This document shows positions 5,435 through 5,554 of a DNA stretch of 5,554 nt, in pieces. The DNA lies in the NCBI GenBank assembly GCA_023388235.1, contig JAEWGQ010000308.1, forward strand, positions 1 to 5,554. The letters run 5' to 3'. The stretch's first letter is position 1. The number at the start of each line of letters is the position of its first letter. The notes under the pieces are model-generated. The model was not told the origin of the DNA. It ran no database searches and was given only the letters and a program-made list of their open reading frames with translations. This DNA comes from Actinomycetes bacterium (GTDB lineage Bacteria; Actinomycetota; Actinomycetes; Actinomycetales; Cellulomonadaceae). Both the position numbers and the translations under genes were made by a program.

Positions 5435-5554
5435 TCAGCGGGTGTAGGAGCGCCAGGTCGCGCGCACCGCACGGTCCCGGGCGCGGCGGCGCTCGCGCCG
5501 GACCCGGGCCTGCGCGCGGGCCTCGGCCCAGCGGGCGCGGGCGTCGTCCGGCTC
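5435..5554 (-). CDS. Unrecognised Arg/Ala-rich protein, C-terminal end only
   Basis: The last 39 codons and TGA of a gene whose start lies beyond the window. All 39 codons but one end in G or C, which supports real coding. The peptide begins EPDDARARWAEARAQ, continues with a very basic stretch (VRRERRRARDR) and ends VRATWRSYTR; it looks like a charged helical tail. I do not recognise a family. In mycobacteria the gene upstream of tatA is pafC (WYL domain), but nothing here resembles a WYL protein end, so I do not assign it. It is co-directional with tatA, 91 bp away, with a possible terminator between them. Confidence 0.6.
   Translation of the reverse strand, partial: EPDDARARWAEARAQARVRRERRRARDRAVRATWRSYTR

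Noticed and set aside
5344..5472. Upstream in-frame extension of tatA to 5472 (147 residues).
   Set aside because: It would overlap the end of the upstream gene, and its extra residues are unlike any TatA. The ATG at 5343 has a good ribosome binding site and starts at the family boundary.
1..5554. tRNA, rRNA, CRISPR, insertion sequence, riboswitch, prophage or toxin-antitoxin signals.
   Set aside because: None seen. Nearly all sequence is explained by six co-directional genes of core type plus two short gaps.

Overview
The window reads as an ordinary stretch of chromosome from a high-GC actinomycete. Base composition is visibly very GC-rich, codon third positions are almost all G or C, and four of the five visible starts are GTG. 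Motifs match actinobacterial families: a HelY-type helicase, a TatC with the N-terminal NPEGRM signature, and TANNNT-like -10 boxes. A member of Micrococcales, perhaps Cellulomonas-like, is my best guess. That is inference from family resemblance, not a computed placement.

All genes lie on the minus strand, so transcription runs from high to low coordinates. In that order they are: (1) the last 39 codons of an unrecognised Arg/Ala-rich protein (5435-5554); (2) a 91-bp gap with a hairpin, a candidate -10 box and a good ribosome binding site; (3) tatA (5029-5343); (4) tatC (4224-5021); (5) a diacylglycerol/lipid kinase (3301-4227); (6) the Ski2/Mtr4-like helicase gene helY (430-3291); (7) a 116-bp gap holding a perfect 46-bp tandem duplication; and (8) the first 104 codons of a YtcJ-type amidohydrolase (1-313), which leaves the window.

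tatA, tatC, the lipid kinase and helY are packed like one operon: 7-nt gap, 4-nt GTGA overlap, 9-nt gap. TatA and TatC are the pore-forming and receptor subunits of the twin-arginine translocase for folded proteins. The kinase acts on membrane lipid, and HelY is an RNA/DNA helicase. The tatA-tatC-helY order is the one known from mycobacteria (downstream of pafBC); the lipid kinase sits between tatC and helY here. No stretch over 300 bases lacks a gene.

I found no RNA gene, CRISPR array, insertion sequence or obviously new system. The points most worth a second look are: the recent-looking 46-bp duplication at the helY stop codon and the hairpin it creates; loss of two conserved intramembrane polar residues in TatC and TatA; a Gly/Arg-rich insert between the two helicase lobes; and a probable leaderless start for the amidohydrolase.
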